A stretch of 64,000 bases of DNA. Source: Lachnospiraceae bacterium UBA3692 (GTDB lineage Bacteria; Bacillota; Clostridia; Lachnospirales; Lachnospiraceae). The translations under genes and the position numbers were made by a program. Positions 25,733-34,150 of this stretch are shown here, piece by piece. A model generated the notes under the pieces. The model was not told the DNA's origin. It worked only from the letters and a program-made list of their open reading frames with translations, and made no database searches. Numbering within the stretch: position 1 is the stretch's first letter; each line of letters begins with the position of its first letter. The stretch is from contig DFIR01000006.1 in NCBI GenBank assembly GCA_002372815.1, forward strand, positions 777-64,776. The letters run 5' to 3'.

Positions 25733-26590
25733 ATGGGATTTTTCAAATGGCTGACGGGTCAGCCGTCGGAGGAGGAGCAGGTCACCGTCGAGGACGTGAC
25801 CAGGATCCATCTCGCCTGTCTGACGAACCAGGGGCGCAGAAGACCGTCGAATGAGGACAATTTCTCCTTCGACGGGATGGTCATGCCGCGCTGGCACCTG
25901 ACCATGGAGGGAGCCCTGACGATGTCCTGCCTGCTGCGGGACCACTTCCGGGTCGGGCTCTTCGACGGCATGGGCGGCGAGAGCGCCGGGGAACTGGCGT
26001 CCTATGTGGCGGCGGAGTCCTTCACGGAGCTCGCCGGGGACGGCGTCTGGTCCGAGGAGGAGACAGTGGCCATGCTGCGGGAGATCAACGCCCGCGTCCT
26101 GGCAGCGGCGGAGAAGGAGAAGGTGCGCCAGATGGGCAGCACCGCCATCATCGCGCAGTGGAACGAGAAGGACGGCCTGCTGGTGAACCTGGGCGACAGC
26201 CCGGCCTACCTCTTCCGGGACGGCAGCATGGAACTTCTGACCAAGGCGCACAACAACGCCGAGATGCTCCGAGAAGCCGGCATCACCGGGAGAAAAGCGG
26301 GACTGACCCAGTTCCTGGGACTCCCGGAGGAGTACGGGGAAGTCGTTCCGCACGTCGTAAAGCTCGAGCCGCTGCGCGGGGACATCTACCTGCTCTGCAG
26401 CGACGGGCTCACGGACATGGTCCCCGAAGGGGAGATCGCGGCGGAGCTGATGAAGCTGCAGGACCGGCAGGAGGCCGCGCCCGGGAAGGAAGCGGCGAAT
26501 GTGCGGAAGACCGCCGAGAACCTCTGCGAGAAGGCGCTGGAGGCGGGCGGCAAGGACAACATCACGATCATCCTCGCCCAGATCCTCTGA
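25733..26590 (+). CDS. PP2C-family serine/threonine phosphatase
   Basis: A 285-residue metal-dependent phosphatase. Metal-binding motifs are NQGRRRPSNED, GLFDGMGGESAGE, MGSTAII, NLGDSPAY, LLCSDGLTDM and, at the end, KDNITIIL. Compared with the usual PrpC type, about 25 extra residues separate the first two motifs. No kinase gene is adjacent. It follows tex by only 7 bases. ATG 25733 with GAGG fits better than the in-frame GTG at 25727. Confidence 0.9.
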   Translation: MGFFKWLTGQPSEEEQVTVEDVTRIHLACLTNQGRRRPSNEDNFSFDGMVMPRWHLTMEGALTMSCLLRDHFRVGLFDGMGGESAGELASYVAAESFTELAGDGVWSEEETVAMLREINARVLAAAEKEKVRQMGSTAIIAQWNEKDGLLVNLGDSPAYLFRDGSMELLTKAHNNAEMLREAGITGRKAGLTQFLGLPEEYGEVVPHVVKLEPLRGDIYLLCSDGLTDMVPEGEIAAELMKLQDRQEAAPGKEAANVRKTAENLCEKALEAGGKDNITIILAQIL

Positions 26591-26673
26591 CGGCGGCGCG
26601 GGATGAGAGCACAGGTTTCATTGGTTTTACAAGATTTAAAAGGTTTTAAGGTTTTACCGGGAAGGAGCAGAAA

Positions 26674-27657
26674 ATGGCAGTCAGAATCGGTATCTTCGGT
26701 TACGGCAATCTGGGAAAAGGCGTGGAGCTCGCAGTACAGAAAAGTCCGGATCTGGAGCTCGTCGGCATCTTTACACGCAGGGATCCCGCGGCTGTCACGA
26801 CGCTTTCCGGCGCGCCCGTCTACGCGGAGGAAGCGCTCGAGAGGATGACGGAGGACATCGATGTGCTCGTGCTGGGCGGCGGCAGCGCCACGGACCTTCC
26901 GGGACAGACGCCGGCGTACGCGTCTCTCTACAACGTGGTGGACAGCTTCGACACGCACGCGAACATTCCCTCCCACTTCGCCGCCGTCGACGCAGCCGCG
27001 TCCGCTGCCGGCAAACTGGGCCTGATCTCCTGCGGCTGGGATCCGGGCATGTTCTCTCTGGCGAGAGTCTACGCCTCTTCGATCCTGCCCGGCAGCGAAG
27101 CCTACACGTTCTGGGGCAGGGGCGTCAGCCAGGGCCATTCCGACGCGATCCGCCGGATCAAGGGCGTCCTCGACGCGCGGCAGTACACGGTGCCCGTGCC
27201 GGAGGCCATGGAAGCGGTGCGCGCCGGGAAGAATCCGGAACTGACGACCCGCGAGAAGCACACCAGGGAGTGCTATGTCGTCGCGGAGGAGGGCGCCGAT
27301 CTCGACCGCATCCGCGAGGAGATCGTGACCATGCCCAACTACTTCTCGGACTACGACACGACCGTGCACTTCATCTCCATGGAGGAGCTGAAGGCGCAGC
27401 ACAGCGGCCTGCCGCACGGCGGAAGCGTCCTGTACAGCGGCAGCACCGGCGCGGACGGCGCCCATAAGCACGTCATCGAGTACCGCCTGGACCTGGATTC
27501 CAACCCGGAATTCACGGGCAGCGTCCTCACGGCGTTCGCCAGGGCGGTGGCGCGCATGCGCGCAGAGGGACGCACCGGCTGCATCACCGTGCTGGATGTG
27601 CCGCCGGCATATCTGTCCCCGCTCTCCGGAGAGGAACTGCGGGCACATATGCTCTGA
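26674..27657 (+). CDS. ddh: meso-Diaminopimelate D-dehydrogenase
   Basis: A 327-residue NADPH-dependent enzyme converting tetrahydrodipicolinate, ammonia and NADPH to meso-diaminopimelate in one step, for peptidoglycan and lysine. It begins VRIGIFGYGNLGKGVE (nucleotide fold) and has the family-specific SFDTHANIPSHF, SCGWDPGMFSL, WGRGVSQGHSDAI and SGSTGADGAHKHVIEY blocks. It has its own leader with AGGAGC and is followed by a hairpin terminator, so it is likely monocistronic. Confidence 0.97.
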   Translation: MAVRIGIFGYGNLGKGVELAVQKSPDLELVGIFTRRDPAAVTTLSGAPVYAEEALERMTEDIDVLVLGGGSATDLPGQTPAYASLYNVVDSFDTHANIPSHFAAVDAAASAAGKLGLISCGWDPGMFSLARVYASSILPGSEAYTFWGRGVSQGHSDAIRRIKGVLDARQYTVPVPEAMEAVRAGKNPELTTREKHTRECYVVAEEGADLDRIREEIVTMPNYFSDYDTTVHFISMEELKAQHSGLPHGGSVLYSGSTGADGAHKHVIEYRLDLDSNPEFTGSVLTAFARAVARMRAEGRTGCITVLDVPPAYLSPLSGEELRAHML

Positions 27658-27678
27658 TAAGTATGGACCGGTGAGTCA

Positions 27679-27705
27679 CAGGCCCGGCAGGGGATGCCGG
27701 GCCTG
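27679..27705 (+). terminator. Stem-loop terminator after ddh
   Basis: CAGGCCCGGCA pairs with TGCCGGGCCTG around a 5-base loop. A short T run (ATTTT) follows 8 bases later. Confidence 0.65.
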
Positions 27706-27738
27706 CGGCGCATTTTGACATGTACGGAGGGGGGAGAC

Positions 27739-28632
27739 ATGAATCTGACGGAATATCTGGAGCAGGACCGGAAGGCGGTCACGGCCGCGCTGCAGCAGGC
27801 CGGCGGGCCGCAGCAGACGGAAGCGGCACTGGAGAAAGCCCTGGACCGTCTGCTCCTGCGCTACAACGAGGAGTGCGCGGACGAGCACCTGCGCGAGGCG
27901 GCCATGCACATGCTGCAGACGGCCCGCACACTGCTGCCGCTCACGGATTCCGTGGGGGAGACGAGGGTCTGGAAACTGGAGGCATCCTCCGCCGGCACTG
28001 CGAGAAAAGACAGCGCCATGCACCCCGCCGTTCCCGTCCTGATCATGGCCGGCCTTCTGCTGTGCGGGCTGCCGGCGGCCGCGCCGCTGTTCGCGGACCT
28101 GTCCGGGCTGGAAGTCCGCTGGATCGTCCTGATGATCGCCGCGGCGGTCGTCGGCGGGATCCTGCTCATGATCGCGGGATATCTGCAGGGACAGCGCGGT
28201 GCCGCGAGGAAAGCCATGAAACAGCCGGCGGACACGCACACAGGACAGCAGAAAGTCGACGTCTACATCGACCCGGACAAGGCCTGGCAGTGCCTCCGCG
28301 GCCTCGTGATGGCGGCGGACCGCAACCTGCAGGACGTGCAGGAGCGCGCGGCGCTGGACGCGCAGACCGAGGAGCAGAAGAACGGCCTCATGATCTACGC
28401 GGACCTGCAGCTCTGCGGGGACCTTCTGGAGATGGCCTACAGCGCCGAGTCCGAGGAGATGAAGAGCCGCCTGAAGTTCGCCCTGCACAAGCAGGGGATC
28501 GAAGCGGAGGACTACGCACCGGGAAGGGAGACGGCGTTCGAGTGCCTGCCCGGCGCGGTGACCGTGACACTCCGCCCGGCGCTGACGCGCGACGACGCGA
28601 TCCTGCGCAAGGGACTCGCGAGTGTATCCTGA
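27739..28632 (+). CDS. Hypothetical membrane protein, partner of the Hsp70-like gene
   Basis: A 297-residue protein with two hydrophobic segments (about residues 97-116 and 131-151), predicted to be membrane helices. Soluble helical regions on both sides are rich in Gln, Glu and Ala. I recognise no domain. It lies 24 bases before the Hsp70-like gene and probably forms an operon with it. The C-terminal half (residues about 165-297), starting VDVYIDPDKAWQCLRGLV, looks like a cytosolic helical domain. Confidence 0.72.
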   Translation: MNLTEYLEQDRKAVTAALQQAGGPQQTEAALEKALDRLLLRYNEECADEHLREAAMHMLQTARTLLPLTDSVGETRVWKLEASSAGTARKDSAMHPAVPVLIMAGLLLCGLPAAAPLFADLSGLEVRWIVLMIAAAVVGGILLMIAGYLQGQRGAARKAMKQPADTHTGQQKVDVYIDPDKAWQCLRGLVMAADRNLQDVQERAALDAQTEEQKNGLMIYADLQLCGDLLEMAYSAESEEMKSRLKFALHKQGIEAEDYAPGRETAFECLPGAVTVTLRPALTRDDAILRKGLASVS

Positions 28633-28656
28633 GACAGTATCTGATTGGGGGACGCT

Positions 28657-30570
28657 ATGGAGCGATACTACGGTTTTGATCTGGGAGACGCGGAGAGCGC
28701 CGTCTCCTACCTGCAGCATACCGACGTGACGGTGCCGAAGGTCCTGACCGTACGTGGGGAGAAGAGCTTCATCACCGCGTATGCGAAGCTGTACGACGGC
28801 AAGATCCTGATCGGGGAGAGCGCCTGCTACCAGGCGGGCGTGAGCGACCGGAAGATCCGGTTCAAGAGCCGTTTCCTCACAGACAGGGACGCGGTGCAGG
28901 ATGTGCGCCGCTTCGCGGCGGGCGTGCTCGCCGAGCTGTACGGGAGCGGCAGCCTGGTCCAGGGAGAGGAGTGCTGCTTCTATATCGGCTGCCCTGCCGG
29001 CTGGGACCGCGCCGCCAGAGAGCGGTACAGGGAGATCTTCGAACAGGCCGGCTACCCGCCGACGCGCATCATCTCGGAATCCCGCGCGGCGCTCGTCAGC
29101 GCCTGCCAGTCCCGGCATTTCCGGGTGAGCTATGACATCACGCAGCGCCCGGTCCTCGTCGTCGACATCGGCTCTTCGACGACCGACTTCGCCTACATCA
29201 TGGGCGGACGGGAGGTCGAGCTGCAGACGGCCGGCGAGGTCTTCCTGGGCGGCGGCATGATGGACGAGATCCTGCTGGACCTCGCCGTGGAGGCCTCCCC
29301 CGAGGCAAAAGAGATCCGGGAGGTCTTCGAGAAGAGCCCGCAGTGGAAGAGCTACAGCGATTTTGCCGCGAGAAGGCTGAAGGAGCAGTATTTCTACGAC
29401 GAGGAGTACTGGCAGACGCGGGAGTGCGTCAAGACGGTCCCGATCGTGTTCGACCGCCAGCGGAAGCTGGTGCTGAAGATGAACGCGGAGAACGCGGAGC
29501 GGATCCTGGAGTGCAGGAGCCGTTTCATCCCGGGCGGGCGTTCTTTCCACGAGGCTTTCTCGGAGAGCCTGCAGGAGGTGCGGGGCAAGATCCAGGGGCA
29601 GATGCCGGAGCTGCTGTTCCTCACCGGCGGCGTCTCCAAGCTGCAGCGGGTGCGGGACTGGTGCCAGGAAGCCTTCCCGGAGGCGGTGGTCATCACCGGC
29701 GCGGAGCCGGAGTTCTCGGTCTCGCGGGGACTGGCCTGGAGCGGCCGGATCGATGAGGAGCTGCGCAGGTTCCGGAGCGAGATCCAGGACCTCGTCGCTT
29801 CCAGCGTGGTGGAGCGCCTGGTGGCAGGCCGGATCCAGGAGCTGTATCACCTGACGGTGGACACGCTCGTCGAGCCCATCCTGCGCAACGCGGCGCTGCC
29901 CGTCTTCGAGCGCTGGAGAAGCGGGGAGATCCGCAGGCTCTCGGACATCGACGGCGAGATGCAGCGGGAGATCGAGGCCTACCTGCACTCCCCGGAGGCG
30001 GGAGAGCTGCTCGTGAAGCCGATCGCCGCCTGGCTCCGGCCGGTGGCCTACGCGCTCGAGGAGCACACGATGCCGATCTGCGCCGCCCACAACGTGCCCT
30101 TCAAGGCCCTCAGCCTCAACTCCTACCTGACGCTGTCCGACATCGACATCCGGGTGGACGCGAAGGGCGTCTTCGCCATGGAGGAGCTCAGCTGGATGAT
30201 CAACGCGATCATCTCGATCCTCGTCGGCCTCCTGTGCGGCGGAAGCGGCATCGCCCTCATCTCGGGCGGCATCAGCGGCATCGTCGCCGGTGCCATGCTC
30301 TCCCTGGCCGTGCTGCTGCTCGGCAAGGACCGCATGCAGGAAGCCGTCATGAACGCCGAGATCCCGGTCTTCATGCGCCGGACCCTGCCGGCCCACTACT
30401 TCGAGAACCGCCTGGAGAAGATCTCCAGCGAAGTGAAGCGCACCTTCTTCGAAAACCTCGAGACCGAGAAAAACGAGGAGATCTCCACCCGCATGGTCTC
30501 CGAGATCTCCGCGCAGATCGAGAAGTGCCTCACCCAGATGGCGGAGGTCGTGGAGATCCCGCTGGGATGA
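28657..30570 (+). CDS. Hsp70/actin-fold ATPase with C-terminal membrane segments
   Basis: A 637-residue protein. The first 370 residues match an Hsp70-type nucleotide-binding domain. They contain the phosphate-1-like YYGFDLGDAES, the phosphate-2-like VVDIGSSTTDFAYI (about 167-180) and the adenosine motif LLFLTGGVSK (about 319). The usual DLGTT is DLGDA, so nucleotide handling may differ. There is no substrate-binding domain. Instead come a helical region and a strongly hydrophobic Gly-rich stretch (about 513-555) that is probably two membrane helices, then a cytosolic helical tail. It is not DnaK. Confidence 0.82.
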   Translation: MERYYGFDLGDAESAVSYLQHTDVTVPKVLTVRGEKSFITAYAKLYDGKILIGESACYQAGVSDRKIRFKSRFLTDRDAVQDVRRFAAGVLAELYGSGSLVQGEECCFYIGCPAGWDRAARERYREIFEQAGYPPTRIISESRAALVSACQSRHFRVSYDITQRPVLVVDIGSSTTDFAYIMGGREVELQTAGEVFLGGGMMDEILLDLAVEASPEAKEIREVFEKSPQWKSYSDFAARRLKEQYFYDEEYWQTRECVKTVPIVFDRQRKLVLKMNAENAERILECRSRFIPGGRSFHEAFSESLQEVRGKIQGQMPELLFLTGGVSKLQRVRDWCQEAFPEAVVITGAEPEFSVSRGLAWSGRIDEELRRFRSEIQDLVASSVVERLVAGRIQELYHLTVDTLVEPILRNAALPVFERWRSGEIRRLSDIDGEMQREIEAYLHSPEAGELLVKPIAAWLRPVAYALEEHTMPICAAHNVPFKALSLNSYLTLSDIDIRVDAKGVFAMEELSWMINAIISILVGLLCGGSGIALISGGISGIVAGAMLSLAVLLLGKDRMQEAVMNAEIPVFMRRTLPAHYFENRLEKISSEVKRTFFENLETEKNEEISTRMVSEISAQIEKCLTQMAEVVEIPLG

Positions 30571-30733
30571 TCCGTCGCCGCTGCGGCCTCCGGACGGCGG
30601 GGCCTGCGCCGCGGGCCCGGGCTGCGGCCCCTGCGCTGCGGAGCCGGCCGCTTTCGTGACGTAATTATTAAAAGTTCATAACATTTTTCCGTCTGAAAAG
30701 CGATGGATGGACGTGTGTGGTATACTGAACGAA

Positions 30734-30768
30734 CCGCCGCGGTGCCTGTGCAGCCGGTACCGCGGCGG
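30734..30768 (+). promoter_or_regulatory. Strong hairpin in the leader of the secreted SH3 protein gene
   Basis: CCGCCGCGGT (30734-30743) pairs perfectly with ACCGCGGCGG (30759-30768) around a 15-base loop. It begins 8 bases after a TATACT box (30721-30726 region, preceded by TGTGG). It would sit at the 5' end of the transcript, where it may stabilise the mRNA. It lacks a T run. The rest of the 30571-30800 gap is GC-rich followed by an AT-rich promoter area. Confidence 0.5.
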
Positions 30769-30800
30769 AATTTATGAGAGAGTAAAGGAATCCACAGACC

Positions 30801-31748
30801 ATGCATCGCAAGTCTTTCGTCACATTGATCACGACAGCGGCGCTCGTGCTCGCGCAGCCGCTGACAGCCATGGCAAGTCCCTCCGCCCCCGGCAACACGA
30901 TGGCCGGCGTGGAAGAGCTGGCGCAGGGCGCCGCAGGTGCTCAGAACAGCGATGAGACCGCCCGGGAGGATACGACGGAGGCGACCTCCGCCGACCCTTC
31001 GCAGATGGACCGGAGCGAGATCGGCAAGGCCATGAAGCTTCCTGCCTATACCTTCGAGCCCGCGGATGAGACGGCGTATCTGCTGTATTTTGACAGTATT
31101 CTGGAATCTCCGGATCCGGACGCGGCGGAGATCGTCACGCTGGACCGCTTCTCGGAAGTGCACGTGACCGGCACCAACCAGATGGATTACTGGCAGGTCG
31201 AATGGGAAGGCCGCACCGGCTATATCAGCAGCAGTATCCTGACTTTTGACGAGGAGGAGATCCTGGCCGTACAGGCGCAGGAGAAGGCCGCGTACGAAGC
31301 CCAGATGAAGAAGCATGAGCAGGACATCCTAAACGCCCGCGGCAATGACGCGGTCCTCGGTGATGCCTCTGCGGCGGCAGCGGAAGCGGTCGCCTACACC
31401 GCCCTCTGGGAAGGTGTCCGGACCCAGACCCGCAACCCTGACTGGGACGGCCCGGTCCTCAGCAGGTCCGCAGGCTCCGTCACCGGCCCCAGCGGCAAGG
31501 AGACCTACTACAACCTCAACATGAGCGGCGTCGTCTCCATCATGCGCAGCATGGGCAACTACGACGAATACTGGGTCCGCAACGACGGATGCAAGATGCT
31601 CGGCCCCTACATCATGTGCGCCGCCAACCTCGGCGTCCACCCCCGCGGCTCCCTCGTCGAGTGCAGCCTCGGCACCTGCATCGTCTGCGACACCGGCGGC
31701 TTCGCCTCCCACAACGCCCACCAGCTCGACATTGCCGTCACCTGGTGA
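30801..31748 (+). CDS. Secreted SH3-domain and 3D-like cell-wall protein
   Basis: A 315-residue exported protein. A signal peptide (residues 1 to about 25, KSFVTLITTAALVLAQPLTAMA) is followed by a low-complexity acidic linker. An SH3b-like segment ends YWQVEWEGRTGYISSSILTF (about 133-152). A helical linker comes next. The C-terminal 3D/double-psi-barrel-like region runs SVTGPSGKETYYN to GTCIVCDTGGFA and QLDIAV; the DTG core matches the 3D family, which includes lytic transglycosylase-like folds. A cell-wall remodelling role is inference. Confidence 0.82.
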   Translation: MHRKSFVTLITTAALVLAQPLTAMASPSAPGNTMAGVEELAQGAAGAQNSDETAREDTTEATSADPSQMDRSEIGKAMKLPAYTFEPADETAYLLYFDSILESPDPDAAEIVTLDRFSEVHVTGTNQMDYWQVEWEGRTGYISSSILTFDEEEILAVQAQEKAAYEAQMKKHEQDILNARGNDAVLGDASAAAAEAVAYTALWEGVRTQTRNPDWDGPVLSRSAGSVTGPSGKETYYNLNMSGVVSIMRSMGNYDEYWVRNDGCKMLGPYIMCAANLGVHPRGSLVECSLGTCIVCDTGGFASHNAHQLDIAVTW

Positions 31749-31755
31749 TTTGCGC

Positions 31756-31770
31756 GGGGGACGGTTCTCC
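31756..31770 (+). repeat. 15-base dispersed repeat, copy 1
   Basis: GGGGGACGGTTCTCC begins 8 bases after a stop codon. The identical 15-mer begins 9 bases after another stop codon at 50285-50299. It may be a remnant of a REP-like element; no transposase is near. Confidence 0.6.
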
Positions 31771-31795
31771 GCATGAATTGTACACAGAAACTGAT

Positions 31796-31832
31796 CCGCC
31801 CGATTCCCGTGAGAGCTATGGGGACCGGGCGG
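31796..31832 (+). terminator. Stem-loop after the SH3/3D gene
   Basis: CCGCCCG pairs with the right arm CGGGCGG, and TCCC pairs with GGGG/A, with a weak T-rich tail (TTGTTCTC). It lies between the secreted protein gene and the phased array. Confidence 0.55.
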
Positions 31833-31838
31833 TTGTTC

Positions 31839-32132
31839 TCGCTTTGAAAGCAGAGTATTGCGTTCAAAAGAGAGTGCCAGGCGTGGCCGATTCGCTTTGA
31901 AAGGAAAGCAGGCCGGATAAAGCGAGCACATGTTTGAACAAACTCACTTTACTTATCTAAAGCCACGACCCAAAGCGAGTTTTCAAGTACATCCAAGGTT
32001 TGGAAGTCGCTTTAGTTCGGGGCATTTTCATATGAAAGCGAAAATACAGCTTGGAATGCTCGCTATGAAAGACAGTTCATTGAATGCAAAGCGAAAACTC
32101 ACTTTGCATTGCCCCGGCCCCCGTGTAAAGTG
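31839..32132. repeat. Phased inverted-motif array 1 (TCGCTTT/AAAGCGA)
   Basis: TCGCTTT or a one-mismatch form starts at 31839, 31892, 31944 (TCACTTT), 32007, 32059 (TCGCTAT) and 32098 (TCACTTT). Each is followed 27-28 bases later by its reverse complement: 31867 (AAAGAGA), 31919, 31972, 32035, 32087 and 32126 (AAAGTGA). The unit steps are 53, 52, 63, 52 and 39. Spacers inside each pair are 20-21 bases and have unrelated sequences. Seven exact copies occur in 260 bp. The array fills most of the 499-bp gap before cbiM. No protein-coding or known RNA feature explains it. Confidence 0.85.
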
Positions 32133-32247
32133 AGTCTCCCGCATTTACGCAGGGATCGTTCCCCTTTGTAAATCCCCCCGGGGGGCTTCCGCCGGACACT
32201 TTCCTCTAGTAAACTGATAGAGAGAAACAGGAAAGGAGAATGTTGGT

Positions 32248-33324
32248 ATGCATATGGCGGATGCACTGCTCGCGCCGGCGGTGGCGGGCACGATGTATGT
32301 ATTGTCAGGCACGGCGGCAGGACTCTCGGTGAGAGAACTGCGGAAGGAGAATGCCCCGGAGAAGCTGCCGGTGATGGCGGTCACTTCGGCGCTGGTCTTC
32401 GCGGGACAGATGATCAATTATACGATTCCGGGGACGGGATCCTCGGGACATCTGTGCGGCGGCATGCTCCTGTCGGCACTTCTGGGGCCGCATGCGGGCT
32501 TTCTGTCCATGATCGTGATCCTGACGATCCAATGTCTGTTCTTCGCGGACGGAGGTCTGATGGCGCTCGGCGCAAATGTCTGGAACATGGCGTTTTACGG
32601 CTGTTTCCTGGGATATTACCTGATCTGGCGGCCGATCATGCAGGGAGCCTCTCCGGCAAAAGACCGCGCGAATACCCGCGTGAGGATCATCGCCGCTTCG
32701 ATCCTGGGGTGCGTGATCTCCCTGCAGCTCGGCGCGTTCTCCGTCGTGCTGGAGACGAGCCTGTCGGGGATCACGGATCTGCCGTTCGTTCCCTTTGCGG
32801 GGCTGATGCTGCCGATCCACCTGGCAATCGGGCTGATCGAGGGTCTGATCACTTCCGCTGTACTTGTGTTTGTCTATGAGTCCAGACCGGAGCTGCTGCA
32901 GGAACTCGGAACGGAGAAGGCCGGCAGCCTTCCTGCAAAGAGATCTCTCCGCACGACGATCATCGTCCTCGCCGTCACGGCAGCATTCGTGAGCGGCGGA
33001 CTCAGCCTCTTCGCCAGCAGCAATCCAGACGGTCTCGAGTGGGCGCTCTTCGGAAACGAAGAGGAAGGCTACGCCGCGAACATGGGGCTGAACGAGGAGA
33101 ACTTCGGAAAGCAGAGCGCAGTGGCGGATACCGCCGGAAAGATCCAGGAGACGACCTCCCTGCTGCCGGACTACGCTTTCAAGGACAGTGACAGTGCAGC
33201 CGGGACGACGTTCTCGGGACTCGTGGGGAGTGTGCTGGTAGCGACAGTTGCTGCGGGAATCTGCATCGCCGGAGGGTTCTTCCGGAAGAAGGCAGGAAAA
33301 GGCGCGGAACACCAGACCGTATGA
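32248..33324 (+). CDS. cbiM: Cobalt/nickel ECF transporter substrate component, CbiM with PDGLE domain
   Basis: A 358-residue membrane protein. It begins MHMADALLAPAVAG; the N-terminal Met-His-Met-Ala-Asp/His metal-binding tail is characteristic of CbiM/NikM. The CbiM core with several membrane helices runs to about residue 215. A C-terminal CbiN/PDGLE-like module follows (NPDGLEWALFG near 255, then a final membrane helix near 325-345). The fusion removes the need for a separate CbiN. With CbiQ and CbiO it forms a Co2+ or Ni2+ importer. No cobalamin riboswitch is seen upstream. Confidence 0.92.
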   Translation: MHMADALLAPAVAGTMYVLSGTAAGLSVRELRKENAPEKLPVMAVTSALVFAGQMINYTIPGTGSSGHLCGGMLLSALLGPHAGFLSMIVILTIQCLFFADGGLMALGANVWNMAFYGCFLGYYLIWRPIMQGASPAKDRANTRVRIIAASILGCVISLQLGAFSVVLETSLSGITDLPFVPFAGLMLPIHLAIGLIEGLITSAVLVFVYESRPELLQELGTEKAGSLPAKRSLRTTIIVLAVTAAFVSGGLSLFASSNPDGLEWALFGNEEEGYAANMGLNEENFGKQSAVADTAGKIQETTSLLPDYAFKDSDSAAGTTFSGLVGSVLVATVAAGICIAGGFFRKKAGKGAEHQTV

Positions 33325-33340
33325 GAAGACAGAGAGACGA

Positions 33341-34141
33341 ATGAACAGAATGGACACAGCGCTGCGGGAACTCGCCGGGATGGACGATCTCGCAGCGCTC
33401 TCTTCGGGAATCCACGACCTGCATCCGGGCGTGAAACTTCTCGCGGCAATCATATATATCGCAACCGTCGCGTCGTTCGGGAAATATGATCTGAGCGGTC
33501 TTCTGCCGATGGTTCTGTGGCCGGTGCTCCTGTATCAGCTGAGCGGGATCCCGGTCTCTTTGTGTTTCCGGAGACTCCGGTTTGTCCTGCCGCTTGTGCT
33601 GGCGGTCGGGATCTGGAATCCGTTCATGGACAGGCAGCCGCTCTTACGGATCGGGATGATGACCGTGACCGCGGGGATGCTGTCGATGTGCACGCTGATG
33701 CTCAAAGGCGTCCTGTGCCTGCTGGCTTCCTTCCTGCTCATGGCGACGACGGGGATCGACCGGCTCTGCGCCGCCCTGCGCGCCATGCATGTGCCGGAGT
33801 ATGCCGTGACACTCCTCCTGCTCACCTACCGGTACATCGCCGTGATGCTGCGGGAGGTGTCCGTCATGACCGATGCCTACAGCCTGCGGGCGCCGGGAGA
33901 GAAGGGCATCCGCTTCCGGGCGTGGGGATCTTTTCTCGGGCAGCTCCTCCTGAGGAGCATGGACCGGGCGCAGGCGCTGTACGACAGCATGCTGGTGCGG
34001 GGATACAGAGGAGAATTCTATTACGCGGGGACCCGGCCCGTGCAGGGGAGAGATCTCCTGTTTCTGGCACTGAGCGCGGCGGCATGCATGTTCTTCCGGT
34101 TCGTGCCGGCGGCGCAGATCCTGGGCAGCCTGTTCATCTGA
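33341..34141 (+). CDS. cbiQ: Energy-coupling factor transmembrane protein CbiQ
   Basis: A 266-residue membrane protein, the T component of the cobalt/nickel ECF importer. Several hydrophobic segments are present, and the coupling-helix signatures for ATPase contact are YSLRAPG and the later SMLVRGYRGEF (about residue 220). The start at ATG 33341 has only a weak GAGAGA upstream; an ATG 9 bases later is possible. It follows cbiM by 16 bases and precedes cbiO by 9. Confidence 0.92.
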   Translation: MNRMDTALRELAGMDDLAALSSGIHDLHPGVKLLAAIIYIATVASFGKYDLSGLLPMVLWPVLLYQLSGIPVSLCFRRLRFVLPLVLAVGIWNPFMDRQPLLRIGMMTVTAGMLSMCTLMLKGVLCLLASFLLMATTGIDRLCAALRAMHVPEYAVTLLLLTYRYIAVMLREVSVMTDAYSLRAPGEKGIRFRAWGSFLGQLLLRSMDRAQALYDSMLVRGYRGEFYYAGTRPVQGRDLLFLALSAAACMFFRFVPAAQILGSLFI

Positions 34142-34150
34142 GGTGGAAAA

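Noticed and set aside
21910..25746. Long minus-strand open frame opposite malQ and tex
   Set aside because: It lies fully antisense to two clearly recognisable genes, has no family motifs and no ribosome binding site. GC-rich codon bias keeps such frames open.
26600..26660. Lysine riboswitch before ddh
   Set aside because: Only short GGTTTTA repeats are present; no lysine-aptamer core was recognised.
32133..32247. Cobalamin or NiCo riboswitch before cbiM
   Set aside because: No conserved core of either class was recognised; the short gap has only a small CCCCCC/GGGGGG hairpin.
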